From: Pleodorina starrii
Lineage: Eukaryota > Chlorophyta > Chlorophyceae > Chlamydomonadales > Volvocaceae
DNA length: 64,000 nt
Direction: 5' to 3'
Assembly: GCA_030267565.1 (NCBI GenBank)
Contig: BRXU01000021.1
Coordinates: 1,458,501 to 1,522,500 of the forward strand
The notes under the pieces were generated by a model. That model was not told the origin of the DNA. It worked only from the letters and a program-made list of their open reading frames with translations, and searched no databases. This document shows positions 32,801 to 41,100 of the stretch, piece after piece; the first letter of the stretch is position 1; each line of letters opens with the position of its first letter. Both the position numbers and the translations under genes were made by a program.

Positions 32801-35692
32801 CAGGGAGTGATATGCTCCATTATATAACATGAGACACTGCGGACGTTGTTGACCAAGCGTGAGGGGGAGGGGGTATCCACGTATAGGCCGGAGCCCGGCG
32901 TGGAGGGCGTGGGGGGCGGCGTCAGGGAGTGATATGCTCCTTTATATGCCCGGGGGGTGGGGGCGGGGAGGGGTGTTGAAGAGCGAATTAGCAAAAATGA
33001 AAAACCAAGAAGCCCTGCGGGGAGGGGGAAGGCGCAGGAGACCGGGGCCGAGAGTGGGAGGGAAACGCGAAAAGCAGGTCGAGTAAGCGGGGGCTGGCAG
33101 ACAGGTCGACAGGGAGGGCAGGGAGGGAAAGGGGGAGGTTCAGTGCGTCATTGGCATGGGTGGTTGCACGGGTGGTGGTATTACCCCTCCATGCCCTCGT
33201 CGGCCCGCCCCCTGAGCCCCGGCCCCACACGCACACCTACGCACACACGGTGTATGTACGGCAGTCACGCAGTTTCCCCCCCCGCGCTCACTCAGGTCCT
33301 CCTCCACCACCTCCTGGTCCTTCTCGTACATCTGCAGAGGCCATTTGTTGGTGCGCAGAAGCTCCCCGTAGTCCAACTGCGGAGGGGGGCCGTGGGGTGG
33401 GGGGCCGGGGGTTGGGGGTGGGGGGTGGTGGGGGGTGGGGCCGTGGGGTGGGGGTGGGGGGTGGGGCCGGGGGGTGGGGGTGAGGAATGGGATGATGGAA
33501 TCTTTCTGTGGGGAATGGGACCGACAGCACGCACAACGCACACCCGCCCGCACGAGCGCCTCTCAGGCGAGAAAGCACAGACACACACCGACACACACCG
33601 ACACACACACATTGTTAAAGAGACGCGTGCACACCCTGGGGCCAGACGGCGGAAGCGCTTTCGCCGTTTGCCCCCGAGCAGCAGCAGCCCAAACCCGCCA
33701 GCAGCCACCCCCATATCCAGCCCCGGCCAGGCTCTCATCGCCCCCCTTCCCCCCCTTCCCCCCGCTTCACCCCTCCCTCCCTCCCCCCTCCCACTCAAGC
33801 CGGACACGCACCCTGGCCATGTAGGATCTTGAGGGCTGCGAGGGGTCCTTGGGGGCCTGGCTCGGGGGCGGGGAGGGGGGAGGGGGGAGGGACCGGGGGG
33901 GGGTGACGGGATGGCAACAACCTTGCGAGTGGAATGCGACGAGTGCGGGGGCGGTCAGGTGAGGCAGGGACACCGGGGCGCCGGGGCGCCGGGGCAGGGA
34001 GGGTTGTTGTTTTCTATAATTCCAACGGCCGCCACGGGACTCCGTGCCGGTCAGAACTTGCCGGTCCGCACCCTCTGGGGGGGGGACATTATACATACAC
34101 ACCCTGGCGCCTCCCTCTCCCACCTTCCCCGACCCCGCACCCCCCTCCCGCACCTGGAAGCGCGTGTTTCCCATTTCCCATACCACCCCCTTCCAACCCC
34201 TCCCCTCCCCGCCCCGCCCCAGCCCCCCTTTTGCGGCATCGTTTTCCTAACCCCGCCTGCTGTGTCCCTCCCTCTCCCTCCCCTCTCCCTCTCCCTCTCC
34301 CTCTCCCTCTCCCTCTCCCTCTCCCTCTCCCTCTCCCTCTCCCTCTCCCTCTCCCTCTCCCTCTCCCTCTCTCTCCTCCCTCCCCTCTCCCTCTCCTCTC
34401 CCCCCCCCCCTCCCGCACCTGAAAGCTCTCGATCTCCACCAGGTCTCCAAAGTAAACCACGGAGGCGGAGCCGCGGCCGAAGCGGTTGAGCTTGCGGTTC
34501 ACAAAGTTGTGCAGCGGAAGCACGCCCTGGGAGTCTGTGCGGGGGATTTGGGGGCGGGAGGGCAACCAGTGTGCAGATGCGCCGCGGCGACTGCGTGCCC
34601 CGCCGGGCGGCAGCTCCATCAGCTGCCCCTGGCTCCCCCCCCGCCCCCCCCCCCCGGTGCCCCAAACGGCCAGTCCGCACTCGGCAGCATAAGGCCCTGG
34701 TTCCTCCTGGACGAACACGATGAGGCGCTTGCTCTCCGCTGGGACTTATGTGGGCAAAGGCCCACATAAGGCCCAACATAAGGCCCAACAAAACATCATT
34801 TGGGTTTCTTTGGCTAATGCCCACATAAGGCCCAACAAAAATCATTTGGGTTTCCCGGAGGAGCGCTTGCTCAGCCCAAGCAGGAATATTGCAGGAAAGG
34901 AGCCGGACTGGGGTATTGGCGGTTCGTAAGTCTTTGCTACCGGTATGCTATGCTGGGTACCAATCAAGTAATCCGGCGCGGGGGAAAGAGGCCGTACATC
35001 GTGGCGCCGAGACACCACCGCCCCATCGCCCCATCGCCGTTTCCATTCCCCCGCCTCCTACATCCCCCGCCCCTCCATCCCCCCCTCCCGGCCACACCGC
35101 ACCTCGGTCGATGGGCGGGATGCGGGAGGTGGTGTACGACATTTGAAAGTAGTGCGCCAGCTGCCGCCCGGGCATGCCCTTCCCGTTGTCCTCGATCGTC
35201 AGAGTCGCCGGCTCCGGAACCCCGCTGGCATCCACCTTATCTAGGTTCAGCGTAATGACGATGGTCGGCTCTGCAGCGACAGAGAAAGGAGGTTGCTTTG
35301 TTACAGGGGAGCGGAGCGGGGAGGAGCGGGTTGAGGTGGGTTGGGTTGGTTGGGGTGAGGGAGTTCCCCAGTCTCTGCCGCCCGGCTTGATGGGTGCTGG
35401 ATGTAGGCGCTTTGTGCGCGCAAGCGCCAACGGGGGACGGCCTGCGGCCGAGGTTCCTACCCTCCCGCTCGATCGTGGCCTCCACCGCGTTGTCGATCAA
35501 CTCCATGAAGCAGACGATGGGCTCGAAGCCCTCGACCTGGTTGGTTTCAAGCCGGAGCGGGGCGGTGTATGTTAGCATTGCGCGCTGAAGAGGGCGGTTG
35601 CGGAAGCGCGACGGCCGCACCTCCTGCCGCAGGGACCTCGCGAGCGGAGTGGCGTCAAAGACGCCCTCCAGCCTTCTATAGGTTGTTCCCAT
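7235..35692 (-). CDS. Giant SMCHD1/GMI1-like chromosomal ATPase with SMC hinge, about 48 exons
   Basis: Start ATG is at 35690-35692 and stop TGA at 7235-7237. I traced about 48 exons summing to roughly 3,300 codons; nearly every intron phase agrees. Order: GHKL ATPase (exons 1-3), an adjoining region like the one following the ATPase in SMCHD1 (4-8), a very long middle part with many beta-rich segments (9-39), a coiled coil (40-41), an SMC-type hinge (42-46), and a second coiled coil ending in a basic nuclear signal (47-48). This is the layout of animal SMCHD1 and plant GMI1, and the hinge resembles plant DMS3. SMCHD1 acts in long-range gene silencing, GMI1 in homologous-recombination repair, and DMS3 in RNA-directed DNA methylation; which role applies here is unknown. 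It is longer than human SMCHD1 (about 2,000 residues), mainly through Gly/Ala-rich insertions. Least certain are the exon between 13402 and 13730, the 26-bp exon 24 (22154-22179), and the ends of exons 25 and 43. A partial second copy lies upstream at 38.1-43.2 kb. Confidence 0.8.
8485..10395 (-). CDS. SMC hinge, linker and C-terminal half (exons 43-46)
   Basis: Exons are about 10294-10395, 9939-9977, 9277-9357 and 8485-8765. Exon 43 ([20 protein letters not shown]) and exon 44 ([13 protein letters not shown], 13 codons) link the hinge halves. Exon 46 carries [33 protein letters not shown] and [19 protein letters not shown]. These match the second hinge lobe, where DMS3/GMI1 have 'GF.G.A.N' and SMC proteins have a 'LF.......A' helix. 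The exon 43 donor is ambiguous because a (GGGGGC)n array follows it directly. Confidence 0.75.
8977..9020 (+). repeat. Dispersed intronic motif 1 (hairpin GGAGTGATATGCTCC)
   Basis: Core GGAGTGATATGCTCC at 8981-8995 forms a GGAG/CTCC stem. It is followed by TTTATA and then GAGTCACTGCGG. It is in the intron between exons 45 and 46 of the giant gene. Other copies: 13984, 32800, 32921 and 38397. Confidence 0.8.
10195..10290 (+). repeat. (CCCGCC)n microsatellite
   Basis: About 15 units of CCCCCG next to the proposed donor of exon 43 of the giant gene; the coding strand reads (GGGGGC)n. It makes the exon end ambiguous. Confidence 0.9.
10866..11276 (-). CDS. SMC hinge, N-terminal half (exon 42)
   Basis: The 137-codon exon is phase 0 at both ends. 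Its second half, [20 protein letters not shown] then [20 protein letters not shown], fits the start of the SMC hinge fold: a 'G.l..L..ve....a..ls..lg..l..vvv....a' pattern seen in SMCHD1, GMI1, DMS3 and SMC proteins. A Pro/Ala run separates it from the helical start [14 protein letters not shown]. Confidence 0.75.
11480..13401 (-). CDS. Exons 38-41: pre-hinge region and ascending coiled coil
   Basis: Exons are 13259-13401, 12839-13052, 12139-12613 and 11480-11728, with phases 2, 1, 2, 0 matching. Exon 38 may begin upstream, because its frame stays open back to about 13530. Exon 40 ends in [12 protein letters not shown], and exon 41 (starting [20 protein letters not shown]) is a long heptad-like Ala/Glu/Arg helix. 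In SMC-type proteins this is the helix that leads into the hinge. Exon 40 also contains a Gly-rich run of about 50 residues. Confidence 0.65.
13731..30962 (-). CDS. Exons 9-36: long middle region, function not recognised
   Basis: Exon coordinates in coding order: 30600-30962, 30017-30052, 29281-29398, 28960-29070, 27948-28289, 27344-27505, 26807-27059, 26431-26582, 25916-26190, 25708-25797, 24997-25126, 24353-24562, 23723-24037, 23203-23445, 22487-22630, 22154-22179 (uncertain), 21535-21611 (uncertain start), 20763-20977, 20205-20480, 19629-19868, 18890-19168, 17902-18352, 16725-17110, 16027-16296, 15450-15584, 14611-14951, 14072-14369, 13731-13917. Several exons carry short beta-strand patterns typical of repeated Ig-like sandwiches, such as [20 protein letters not shown] and [15 protein letters not shown]. 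Human SMCHD1 has a comparable extended middle. Gly/Ala-rich inserts interrupt many exons. Exon 10 has only 36 bases. Exon 9 includes the acidic stretch [14 protein letters not shown]. Confidence 0.65.
13984..14020 (+). repeat. Dispersed intronic motif 1
   Basis: Core at 13988-14002, followed by TATATAAAAAATGAGTCAC, in the intron between exons 35 and 36. Confidence 0.8.
17813..17885 (+). repeat. (GAC)n microsatellite
   Basis: An interrupted GAC/CGA array just inside the intron after exon 30; the coding strand reads (GTC)n soon after the GTGAGT donor at 17896-17901. Confidence 0.9.
19911..19962 (+). repeat. (GGGTT)n microsatellite
   Basis: About ten GGGTT units in the intron between exons 27 and 28. 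They resemble but do not match the TTTTAGGG telomere repeat of Chlamydomonas. Confidence 0.85.
25277..25309 (+). repeat. Dispersed intronic motif 2 (CCACGTATAGGCCGGAGCCC)
   Basis: Full form GTTATCCACGTATAGG, then CCGGAGCCCGTGAACGG, in the intron between exons 18 and 19. Other full or partial copies: 16574-16598, 20137-20152, 21184-21200, 26644-26663, 26703-26719, 31011-31044, 31495-31529 and 32873-32897, all in introns of the giant gene. Confidence 0.8.
25438..25541 (+). repeat. (GGTG)n microsatellite, about 26 units
   Basis: Almost perfect array in the intron between exons 18 and 19. The coding strand reads (CACC)n. Confidence 0.95.
29399..29890 (+). repeat. (GGGGA)n array, about 490 bp
   Basis: Pentamer GGGGA interrupted by GGCAGCAGG and GGCAGCGGGG spacers. 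It fills the acceptor side of the intron before exon 11, right up to the splice site; the transcript would carry (CCCCU)n. Confidence 0.95.
30056..30180 (+). repeat. (GGGGC)n array, about 125 bp
   Basis: Almost pure GGGGC pentamers starting at the acceptor of the 36-bp exon 10. The transcript would carry (GCCCC)n before the acceptor. Confidence 0.95.
31011..31044 (+). repeat. Dispersed intronic motif 2
   Basis: TAATCCACGTATAGGCCGGA followed by GCCCGTGAAC, in the intron between exons 8 and 9, just outside the duplicated block. Confidence 0.8.
31184..33856 (-). CDS. Exons 4-8: segment after the ATPase
   Basis: Exons are 33812-33856, 33292-33376, 32686-32777, 32271-32367 and 31184-31400, with consistent phases. 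Recognisable pieces are [20 protein letters not shown] (exon 5), [20 protein letters not shown] (exon 6) and [20 protein letters not shown] (exon 7). In SMCHD1 the ATPase is likewise followed by an 'F.AVVITG' strand and then a 'LAHIYHYYIHG' helix, which these resemble in order and spacing. Exon 8 begins [13 protein letters not shown] and ends in a helical stretch. All of these exons are repeated in the partial copy upstream, exon 8 incompletely. Confidence 0.75.
31737..31786 (+). repeat. Dispersed intronic motif 3 (GTTGAAGAGTGAATTTGCAA)
   Basis: Followed by CAATGAAACACGAAGCCCTG and GCGGACGTTG, so it shares its tail with motif 1. Other copies: 16401-16420, 31451-31480, 32974-33020 and 38460-38480; a reverse-oriented one is at 24885-24907. 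Confidence 0.8.
32800..32848 (+). repeat. Dispersed intronic motif 1 with CACTGCGGACGTTG tail
   Basis: Core at 32804-32818, in the intron between exons 5 and 6. The corresponding intron of duplication copy B (after 39606) lacks it. Confidence 0.8.
32921..32948 (+). repeat. Dispersed intronic motif 1, second copy in the same intron
   Basis: Core at 32926-32940, 122 bp after the previous copy, with motif 2 (32873-32897) between them. Also missing from copy B. Confidence 0.8.
34270..34375 (+). repeat. (CTCCCT)n array
   Basis: About 17 hexamers in the intron after exon 3 (ATPase lid). The equivalent intron in copy B (about 40640-40770) has a different local repeat, CCCCACCTGATCTTCCCTCC. Confidence 0.9.
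34419..35692 (-). CDS. GHKL ATPase domain, exons 1-3 of the giant gene
   Basis: Exons are 35461-35692, 35103-35270 and 34419-34534, joined in phases 1, 1 and 0. Exon 1 holds the N-box [12 protein letters not shown], with the Glu and Asn that position catalytic water and Mg2+ in GHKL ATPases. Exon 2 holds TIEDNGKGM, the adenine-binding DxGxG motif. Exon 3 holds [15 protein letters not shown], the glycine-rich lid motif, whose 'RFG.G....VYFG' form is closer to SMCHD1 than to MORC or Hsp90. All residues expected for ATP binding are present, so an active ATPase is plausible. In this family the ATPase is thought to dimerise on nucleotide binding. Confidence 0.85.
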
Positions 35693-36413
35693 GACTGGCG
35701 ACCTAAGGCGAATAAAAGGTTTCCTTAGCTACAGAGCTCCGGCAGCTCGGACCGGATTGGCGAAAGCGTACATCGTAACAGCTTTTAATGCATCTGGAGT
35801 TTAGTAAAGGAAATTAAGGTTGATCTTGTGGAAGCATGCCGTGTGACGGAGCCGGTTGGGTGGGACCGTGTGCCGTGACGATGTTACGAAAGCCATCCCC
35901 TCAGTCATTAAAAACGTCAGATCGATAACCAATTTGAAACATAAGGGATTCTATATTTTGCATTGCTTAAGAATGGCCACTCGACAACGGTCACCGCGTC
36001 GCCCTAAGGGTCCTTCCAGTCAGCTGAGCTGTTGCAAGGCGCCTCGTTTCTTGCTCATGAAAACCGTATGAGTTTGCTGGCACGCCATACGTGCCTTTTG
36101 CTGTCGCGTTGCTGAAAGACGCGAAATGCGTGCCAGACCATCGTGCTGAGCATGCTGGGCGAGGTGTGGGCTTGCGCGCCTTGCCTACCAGAGCAGATTA
36201 GGAGAAGAAATGCCGCTGAAGAGTGCTGGGAAGACATGCGTGGAGGCATAACGCGCTTGGTCATATGCTCATCTCCGCGCGACCATGTCCGCACGGCGGA
36301 CCATGTATTGAACCCGGGACATGCCCCTGAAGGACGACGTAAAACCTTCGCAGACGCACAGACGCCGATTGAAGTTTTCTGGCGTAAGCGCTTGGGCAGT
36401 GGCAACGGCCTCG
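35693..36413 (-). promoter_or_regulatory. 5' flank of the giant gene
   Basis: This AT-richer stretch upstream of the ATG contains no exon I can support. It is repeated with few changes at 42483-43213 in front of the partial copy, so it travelled with the gene in the duplication. A promoter within it is inferred from position; no TATA box was identified. Confidence 0.4.
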
Positions 36414-36507
36414 CCAAACGTAAACAAGGGGTTGGTGTCGGCTTCCTTGAAGCCGGAAAAAGGGCGGGGCCCCGTTCAATCCGTACGGGTGGAGTTGAAG
36501 TGCTAGG

Positions 36508-36775
36508 GCGGCGAGGGCGTGAAGTGTGAGAGTGTCGACATTCCTGCTGATACGTAGACAGCCAGAGCTTTATTCCCGAAATGTCTGCTAGCCGAGTCGT
36601 CAGCAAGGCCTGCCGGCGCCACGCGAACCGTGTCATCCCGCCGGGTGCATGAGTGCATCCACCGATATACGGCATCATTTCCAAAGCGAGCGGCGAGGGC
36701 GTCAAGTGTGAGAGTGTCGACATTCCTGCTGATAGACAGCCAGAGCTTCATATCTGAAATGCCTGCTGCTTCAGC
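36508..36775. repeat. Imperfect tandem duplication, unit about 185 bp
   Basis: GGCGAGGGCGT, GTGAGAGTGTCGACATTCCT and AGACAGCCAGAGCTT recur in order at 36510-36575 and 36695-36760, about 185 bp apart, with small indels. No coding content is apparent. Confidence 0.6.
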
Positions 36776-37584
36776 AATCCGCCCCATATTTAGCATCGCG
36801 CGCCGTCTCGGCACTGTGCAACTCTTCCGGCCAGCGCATTGGCTGAAGTTACTTGACAGTAGACATGCAGTGTATCATTTACACATCACGCAGGCTGACT
36901 TGCCAATAGAAGGACAGCGGAACTGTTTGAGAGGGTCGCGATGACGTGCAGTTGCCGACGAGAGTGCACAGGCTTCGCTACCGAGGTATTCGCCGTAGAG
37001 GAGGCTTGACAACTTTAACATTAGGACAGGGAATGTAGAAGTCCCCTAGGTTGCCGACTGGACTTGTTGGGCGGCCCGCAGATGAATCGTGCGTGCAGTG
37101 GCGGCTTGGCGTCCAGCAACCAGCAGTTTGCCCCTCATGGTTTGCTCCTTGCAACCTTGTAATAGTAATATGCGTCAAGACGATTGGACCGGCTAGCAGA
37201 GCTGCTGTGGTGTGGTCGCGGGAAGAATGTTCGCAATGCAAACATAGTTTGTTTCCGAAACGAAGATTCATTTCACGCCGTCATGTCAGAATTCCAGTTC
37301 GAGAAACGATGGATCTTCTGGAATTAATTACAGGCCGAGAGGCGTTGGTTTGACCTCGGCCTCGGTCCATGGAGACTGCCAAACTGGTTTTTACTCATGC
37401 GATGTTGGAATCCTATAATAAATTTACCATGCAATAAAAACGTAATTTTTACTTATTGAGTCTTTCCGTTGGCCGAAATTCTGCACTTGTCCAATTACTT
37501 CCCACGCACGTCCCACGGACATGGGCAATCCTACAGGGCGGGGCCCCCCTGGGCGCTTCGCGCTGGGGCCCCGCCCAAAAATCG

Positions 37585-38045
37585 TCAACAATCGGCTTGG
37601 GTGCGCGGCACCGGCCACATGTAGATGTGATGTACACCTGAGCTGTGCGTGCGGATTGCCGCGCACACACATTTTCCCGCTGGCAACAAGACCCCTTCGG
37701 TACGCACACTGGGGAGAGAAACGCCTTGCTGCGGTGCGGTGCGGTGCGGCGGGTGGCTGGCTTTGCGTTACAACCTTTCCGGCTGGACGAGAGGCCGAGT
37801 AAGACGCGACGCGCCATTCTGCGTCCGCACATGCGCTGTACGGCGTGGGCGCGCATCCTTTCTCGTATCCCCGTGTTCACCACGGCTGTTTGCACCGCCA
37901 GCCAAAAAGAATTCTGTCTCAAAACTCAACAGCAGCAATAAGGAGACGGCCAGAGCCAAAAGTCCACCGAACAAACATGCGACAAATCAACAGCCAACAG
38001 CTCGTCGCAGTTCTGTCCCCGTGACGTGTCTCGAAACTGCCGTAA
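37585..38045. repeat. Dispersed repeat, copy 1 (about 450 bp)
   Basis: The same sequence recurs at about 63545-64000 with perhaps 15-20% differences. Shared anchors include CAACAGCAGCAATAA, GCGCTGTACGGC and ACAGCCAACAGCTCG. No long open frame is conserved between the copies. It may be a non-autonomous element or a terminal part of a larger one. Confidence 0.6.
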
Positions 38046-38128
38046 ACTCCAGACCCACCCCACCTCACGGCGGGGTGGGCCTTACACCATCATCACCCGA
38101 TCCATCCGTTATCATCCAGCCAGCAGCG

Positions 38129-41100
38129 GGTTAGCCGCCACCAGCTGCTCCCACTCGCGGAGCACCGCCTGCAGGTCCGAGGGGGGACCGCAGGAGGAGG
38201 AGGAGGAGGCGGAGCTGTCGCCCGGTCCGAGACCGTCCCGTGGGTCGCGGGAGAGGCGGGAGCTGAAGAGCGTCGTGCCGCCGGAGAGCGCCGTGAGCTC
38301 AATCGTGAGGCCGCCTGCATGGGAGGGAGGGGGCGAGGTGAGGGGGAGGGGGAGGGGGAGGGGGAGGGAGGGGAGGGGGAGGGGGAAGGGAGGGGGTTCA
38401 GGGAGTGATATGCTCCTTTATATGACAATGGGACACTGCGGACGTTGCAGGAGGGGGAGGGTTGAAGAGTAAATTTGCACTCCCGAGGAGGGGGAGGAGT
38501 GAAGTTGTAGCGGAGGGAGAGGGAGGCTAGGGGGTGAGGCGAGGGCAGGCATGGGGAGGGAAGGCGGTAGGGCGTGACAGTCCATACCCTAAAGCGGCAA
38601 GCTGGTAGGCTGGCTAGCGGGCGGAGGGGAGTTTTGTAAAGAGTGCAATGGGCCGTTGGGGAGGTGTCTGGTTGCAGGGGTGGGTGAGAGAGGGCGAGAC
38701 GTAGGAACCGCAGCAGCAATGAAACGTAGTGTGGGGCTACGGCGGCGAAGGGAGCCGGGGGGATGCATGAAGGGTGAGTGAGTTGAGTGTGGTGAGGGGG
38801 AGGTGCCCGCCTGGTCTCCAGGCCAAGCTGCACACACACCGGCAGCACGTCCCTCCGTTGGGGCCGGGGGTCGGGGTGGGGGTGGGGGCGGGGGTGGGGG
38901 CGGGTAGAGGACACGCCGTGCGCAACACCGCCGAGTTCTCTTTCCACCTTCCCCACGCCACCCATCCACACCTACACCATCCACGCCACACTACCCGCCC
39001 ACCCGCCCATCCGCCCGCCCGCACCGACGCGCACCGACGCGCACTGACCCTTGGGTCGGTTGCTGCCGTTGGTCAGCTCCCGCGGCAGCTTGTCCCACAG
39101 GCACTCGGGGAAGCCGTAAATGAACAGATGGTAGACCTGCCGTAGCTGCGGGGGGGGGGGCGGCAGCGAGAGAAAAAAGGGGGGATGGAGGGACAAGGAA
39201 GCTGAGAGGAGCGGCTTGGCAGCGGTCGGACTCGATCAGGGGTTCGACCGGGGTTGCTGGGTCGGTGCGCATCGGTGAGAGCGAGCAGGCGAGCAGGCGA
39301 GCCGCCTGCTGCTGCTGCTCGGCAGGCGGGGCAGGCAGGCAGGGAGGGAGGCCGCATGGGGCCGAAGTGGGTTCGTCGTGTTTGCAACCCCACTTGAGGG
39401 TTTCCCTCTCCCTTCACCCGCCCCATCTCATCTGCTGCCGGACACCTTTTCGCTGTTGGCCCGCCCACACGCCCGCCTGCCCGCCCCCCCCCCCACCCGC
39501 CCGCCCGCTCACCCTCTTGGCCAGCTGCTCCCACCCCGCCACGTCCCTCAGCGCCCGCTCCTTGTCAGGCAGCAACTGCGAAATGCGGATGATGGTCCAG
39601 CCGTCTGGAGGGCGGGAGGGGCGCAGGGGCGCAGGGGGCGGAGGGCGGGAGGGAGGAGCGAAAACAGTCTGAGCAAGAGGGCGCTGACAGACATGCTGAC
39701 CGGGAGGGCAGGGGGGAAGGGGAACGGGTTTTAGGGTTTTAAGTGCGTCATTGGCATCGCTGGGTTCACGGGTGGTGGTATTACCCCTCCCTGCCCTCGC
39801 CGCCGGCCCCCGAACCCCGTCCCCACACGCACACACGGTGTATGTACGGCAGTCACGCAGTTTCCCCCCCCGCGCTCACTCAGGTCCTCCTCCACCACCT
39901 CCTGGTCCTTCTCGTACATCTGCAGAGGCCATTTGTTGGTGCGCAGAAGCTCCCCGTAGTCCAACTGCGGAGGGGGGCGGGGGGGGGGGGGGGGGGGGTG
40001 GGGGGGGGGGTCTGAGGTGTGCGGGTGTGCGTTGTGCGTGCTGTCGGTCCCATTCCCCATAAGAGCATCCCATCGTTCTTATGGGAAATGGGACCGACAG
40101 CACGCACAACGCACACCCGCCCGCACGAGCGCCTCTCAGGCGGGAAAGCACACATGCGCACACGCGCACAGACACACACAGACACACACACATTGTTAAA
40201 GAGACGCGTGCACTCCCTGGGGCCAGACGGCGGAAGCGCTTCCGCCGTTTGCCCCCCAGCAGCAGCAGCCCAAACCCGCCGGCAGACCACCCCCAGCTCC
40301 GGACCCGGCCAGGCTCTCATTCCCCCCTCATCTACCCACCCCCGCTTCCTCCCATCCCCCCCTGGACCCCTCCTTCCCCCCCTCCCACTCAAGCCAGACA
40401 CGCACCCTGGCCATGTAGGCTCGGGAGGGCTGCGAGGGGTCCTTGGGGGCCTGACTCGGGGGGGAGAGGGGACAGGGGAGGGAGGGGCCGGGGGGGGGGG
40501 GACGGGATGGCAACAACCTTGCGAGTGGAATGCGACGAGCGCGGGAGGCGGTCAGGTGGTCGGTCAGGTGAGGGGGGGGGCACCGGGGCACCGGGGCAGG
40601 GGTACAGGGGCGCAGGGGCACAGGGGCAGGGAGGTTTGTTCTCCCTCTCCCTCTCTCCTCCCTCCCCTCCCCCTTCCTCTTCCCTCCCCCCCCCCACCTG
40701 ATCTTCCCTCCCCCCCCACCTGATCTTCCCTCCCCCCCCCCACCTGATCTTCCCTCCCCCCCACCCACCTGAAAGCTCTCGATCTCCACCATGTCCCCAA
40801 AGTACACCACGGAGGCGGAGCCGCGGCCGAAGCGGTTGAGCTTGCGGTTCACAAAGTTGTGCAGCGGAAGCACGCCCTGGGAGTCTGTGAGGGGGATTTG
40901 GGGGCGGGAGGGGGGGTAGATGTGGGTGCGGTATGTGGTATGTGGTATGTAGGTTAGATGTGGGTGTGGTATTTCACGTATAGCCCCCACGTATTGGGGG
41001 GGGGTGGAAGAGTGTATTGGGGGGGGGCTTAGATGTGGGTGCGGTGTGTGGTGGGGTGGGGAAAGAGGGGCCGCCGGGGCGGTGTCTGTCTGTCTGTCTG

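Larger units (their letters stand above)
31208..36413. repeat. Segmental duplication, copy A
   Basis: This block matches 38123-43213 in direct orientation, spacing about 6.9 kb. It covers exons 1-8 (most of exon 8) and the 5' flank. Exons are nearly identical, while introns differ by insertions, deletions and simple repeats. Ends were judged by eye: homology starts at GTTAGCCGCCACCAGC (about 31214) and stops after GGCAACGGCCTCGCCA (about 36413). Confidence 0.85.
36414..38122. other. Spacer between the two duplicated blocks
   Basis: No supported exon. It holds an imperfect local duplication: 36508-36590 and 36693-36775 share GTGTGAGAGTGTCGACATTC and flanking bases. A dispersed repeat (37585-38045) also occurs at the right end of the window. 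The rest is unique, lower-GC sequence. Confidence 0.5.
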
